A stretch of 64,000 nt of DNA. Origin: Curvibacter sp. GWA2_64_110. Lineage in GTDB: Bacteria > Pseudomonadota > Gammaproteobacteria > Burkholderiales > Burkholderiaceae_C. A program made the position numbers and the translations under genes. The stretch spans positions 1 through 64,000 of the forward strand of contig MGPC01000003.1 of assembly GCA_001797315.1 (NCBI GenBank), given 5' to 3'. Shown here piece by piece: positions 62,671 to 64,000 of the stretch; position 1 is the stretch's first letter; each line of letters starts with the position of its first letter. The notes beneath the pieces were generated by a model. That model was not told the DNA's origin. It worked only from the letters and a program-made list of their open reading frames with translations, and made no database searches.

Positions 62671-64000
62671 TGCTGGCGCGCCTGATCGCCTTTGCGTTGT
62701 CGCAGCGCTTGCTGGTCCTGGTGCTGGCGCTGGGCCTGGTGGGCGCCGGGACCTTGGCATTTCGCGACCTGCCGATCGACGCCTTCCCCGATGTGTCGTC
62801 GACCCAGGTCAAGATCATCCTGAAGGCACCCGGCATGACGCCGGCCGAAGTCGAGTCGCGCGTGGTGATTCCGATCGAGCAGGAATTGCTGGGCCTGCCG
62901 CACCAGACCGTGCTGCGCTCGCAGAGCAAGTACGCCATTGCCGACATCACGCTCGACTTCGCCGACGGCACCGACATCTACTGGGCACGCCAGCAGGTAG
63001 GGGAGCGCCTGTCCGGCGTGATGGACCAGTTGCCGGCCGGTCTTTCCGGCGGGCTGGCGCCCATCACCACGCCGCTGGGCGAGATGTTCATGTTCACCAT
63101 CGAGGGCGAGGCCTCGCTGACCGACAAGCGCACCCTGCTCGACACCGTGGTCCGGCCGCAGCTGCGCAGCATCCCGGGCGTGGCCGACATCAACTCGCTC
63201 GGCGGTCATGCACGCGCCTTCGAGGTGGTGCCGGATGTGGCGGCGCTGGCGGCACGCCGCCTGTCGCTGGAACAACTGCAAGGGGCGCTGGCGGCCAACA
63301 ACCGCAATGACGGCGCTGGCCGGCTCGCCAGCGGCGAGGAGTCGCTGCTGGTGCGCAGCGACGGCAGCATCCGCACGCTCGATGACGTGCGTGCCATTGC
63401 TGTGCTCGAGCGCAACGGCCAGGCGGTGCGCGTAGGCGACGTGGCGCAGGTGCGCATGGGCAGCCTGACGCGCTACGGCGCAGTGAGCCAGGACGGCAAG
63501 CGCGAGGCGGTCGAAGGCCTGGTGCTGGGCCTGCGCGGCGCCAACGCGCAGAAGGTGGTGCGCGACGTCAAGGCCCGGCTGGAGATCATCGGCAAGACCC
63601 TGCCGCCCGGCATCACGATCCAGCCCTTCTACGACCGTGGCAATCTGGTCGAGCGCGCGGTGAACACGGTGTCCAAGGCGCTGATGGAAGCCATCGTGCT
63701 GGTGCTGGTGCTGCTGCTGCTGTTCCTGGGTAATCTGCGCGCGGCGCTGGTGGTGGCGCTGATCCTGCCCTTGTCTGCCCTGGGTACCTTCATCCTGATG
63801 CAGCAGTTCAATCTCTCGGCCAACCTGATGTCGCTTGGCGGCCTGGCGATTGCCATCGGCATGCTGGTCGATGCGGCGGTGGTGGTGGTGGAAAACCTGC
63901 AGGCGCGTCCTTCGGCGGCCGGCAAGCTGCAGCTGCACGACGTGTTCCGCGCCGTGCAGGAAGTGGCGCTGCCGGTGACCTCGGGCATGGTCATCATCAT
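62670..64000 (+). CDS. Heavy-metal efflux RND pump, CusA/CzcA family (partial, runs off right edge)
   Basis: An uninterrupted frame from ATG 62670 to the window end gives the first 443 residues of a pump of about 1000. It starts MLARLIAFALSQRLLVLVLA and has the DLPIDAFPDVSSTQVKI family block. In TM4 it reads AIAIGMLVDAAVVVVEN with D401 and E408, but Ala (A395) where CzcA-type pumps have the first Asp. This differs from the first pump (D392, D398, E405) and is nearer the CusA pattern, so the two pumps probably handle different ions. The ATG overlaps the adaptor stop. Confidence 0.93.
   Translation, partial: MLARLIAFALSQRLLVLVLALGLVGAGTLAFRDLPIDAFPDVSSTQVKIILKAPGMTPAEVESRVVIPIEQELLGLPHQTVLRSQSKYAIADITLDFADGTDIYWARQQVGERLSGVMDQLPAGLSGGLAPITTPLGEMFMFTIEGEASLTDKRTLLDTVVRPQLRSIPGVADINSLGGHARAFEVVPDVAALAARRLSLEQLQGALAANNRNDGAGRLASGEESLLVRSDGSIRTLDDVRAIAVLERNGQAVRVGDVAQVRMGSLTRYGAVSQDGKREAVEGLVLGLRGANAQKVVRDVKARLEIIGKTLPPGITIQPFYDRGNLVERAVNTVSKALMEAIVLVLVLLLLFLGNLRAALVVALILPLSALGTFILMQQFNLSANLMSLGGLAIAIGMLVDAAVVVVENLQARPSAAGKLQLHDVFRAVQEVALPVTSGMVII

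Overview
The window looks like a 64-kb piece of a betaproteobacterial chromosome, most likely Burkholderiales and probably close to the Comamonadaceae. The grounds are high GC with strong third-position GC, the gene order rpmH-rnpA-yidD-yidC-mnmE next to dnaA-dnaN-gyrB, the metX-metW pair, families such as DUF2788 and DUF2189, and GC-rich intergenic repeats of a kind I associate with that family. The organism should be a Gram-negative aerobe or facultative aerobe that can oxidise reduced sulfur. No insertion sequences, phage genes, CRISPR arrays, tRNAs or rRNAs were seen.

Layout. 0-1.65 kb: the end of a sox thiosulfate-oxidation operon (soxZ end, soxA, soxX), closed by a strong terminator. 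1.7-6.1 kb: an orphan PhnD-like binding protein, malic enzyme maeB with two terminators, and a secreted T1/Sa-type ribonuclease paired with a barstar-type inhibitor. 6.4-11.2 kb: outer-membrane biogenesis on the minus strand (lptD-surA-rsmA). 11.2-18.2 kb: an AmgK-like sugar kinase divergent from lptD, rsmE, two MFS transporters, an alpha/beta hydrolase and an M20 peptidase. 18.3-20.2 kb: metX-metW behind a SAM-II riboswitch and terminator. 20.2-24.4 kb: formate/nitrite transporter, GDT1-type exporter, amtB with a sigma-54 promoter, and two tandem RRM glycine-rich RNA-binding proteins. 24.4-30.6 kb: kdsD-kdsC-lptC-SDR (KDO/LPS), a Kef-type antiporter, apt and a hypothetical gene.

30.7-40.4 kb: the replication origin neighbourhood. 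rpmH-rnpA-yidD-yidC-mnmE run leftward and dnaA-dnaN-gyrB rightward. The dnaA-dnaN gap carries DnaA boxes, a GC segment, four CTA triplets (a DnaA-trio arrangement) and an AT-rich stretch. 40.4-46.7 kb: housekeeping and accessory genes (PhnA-like zinc ribbon, DnaQ-like exonuclease, diguanylate cyclase, NnrU, DUF2788/DUF2189, Spy-like, pirin, DUF2892).

46.7-64 kb: a metal-handling block. A cueR-copZ operon diverges from the copper ATPase copA across two MerR-type promoters with 19-bp spacers. After a chemoreceptor and a hemerythrin gene (FNR/DNR-type box upstream) come a CzcA-type tripartite efflux operon, a two-component system, an OprB-like porin, and a second adaptor plus RND pump that runs off the right edge. 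A CTTAA-N6-CTTAA box stands before the second pump operon.

The gene content is mostly recognisable. The less ordinary signals are regulatory (SAM-II switch, DnaA-trio origin, CueR intergene, FNR-type box, OmpR-type box), two dispersed repeat families (one possibly inside a coding sequence), an insertion in a response-regulator receiver domain, and an unexplained coding-like segment at 6121-6290. I found no clear wholly new system.
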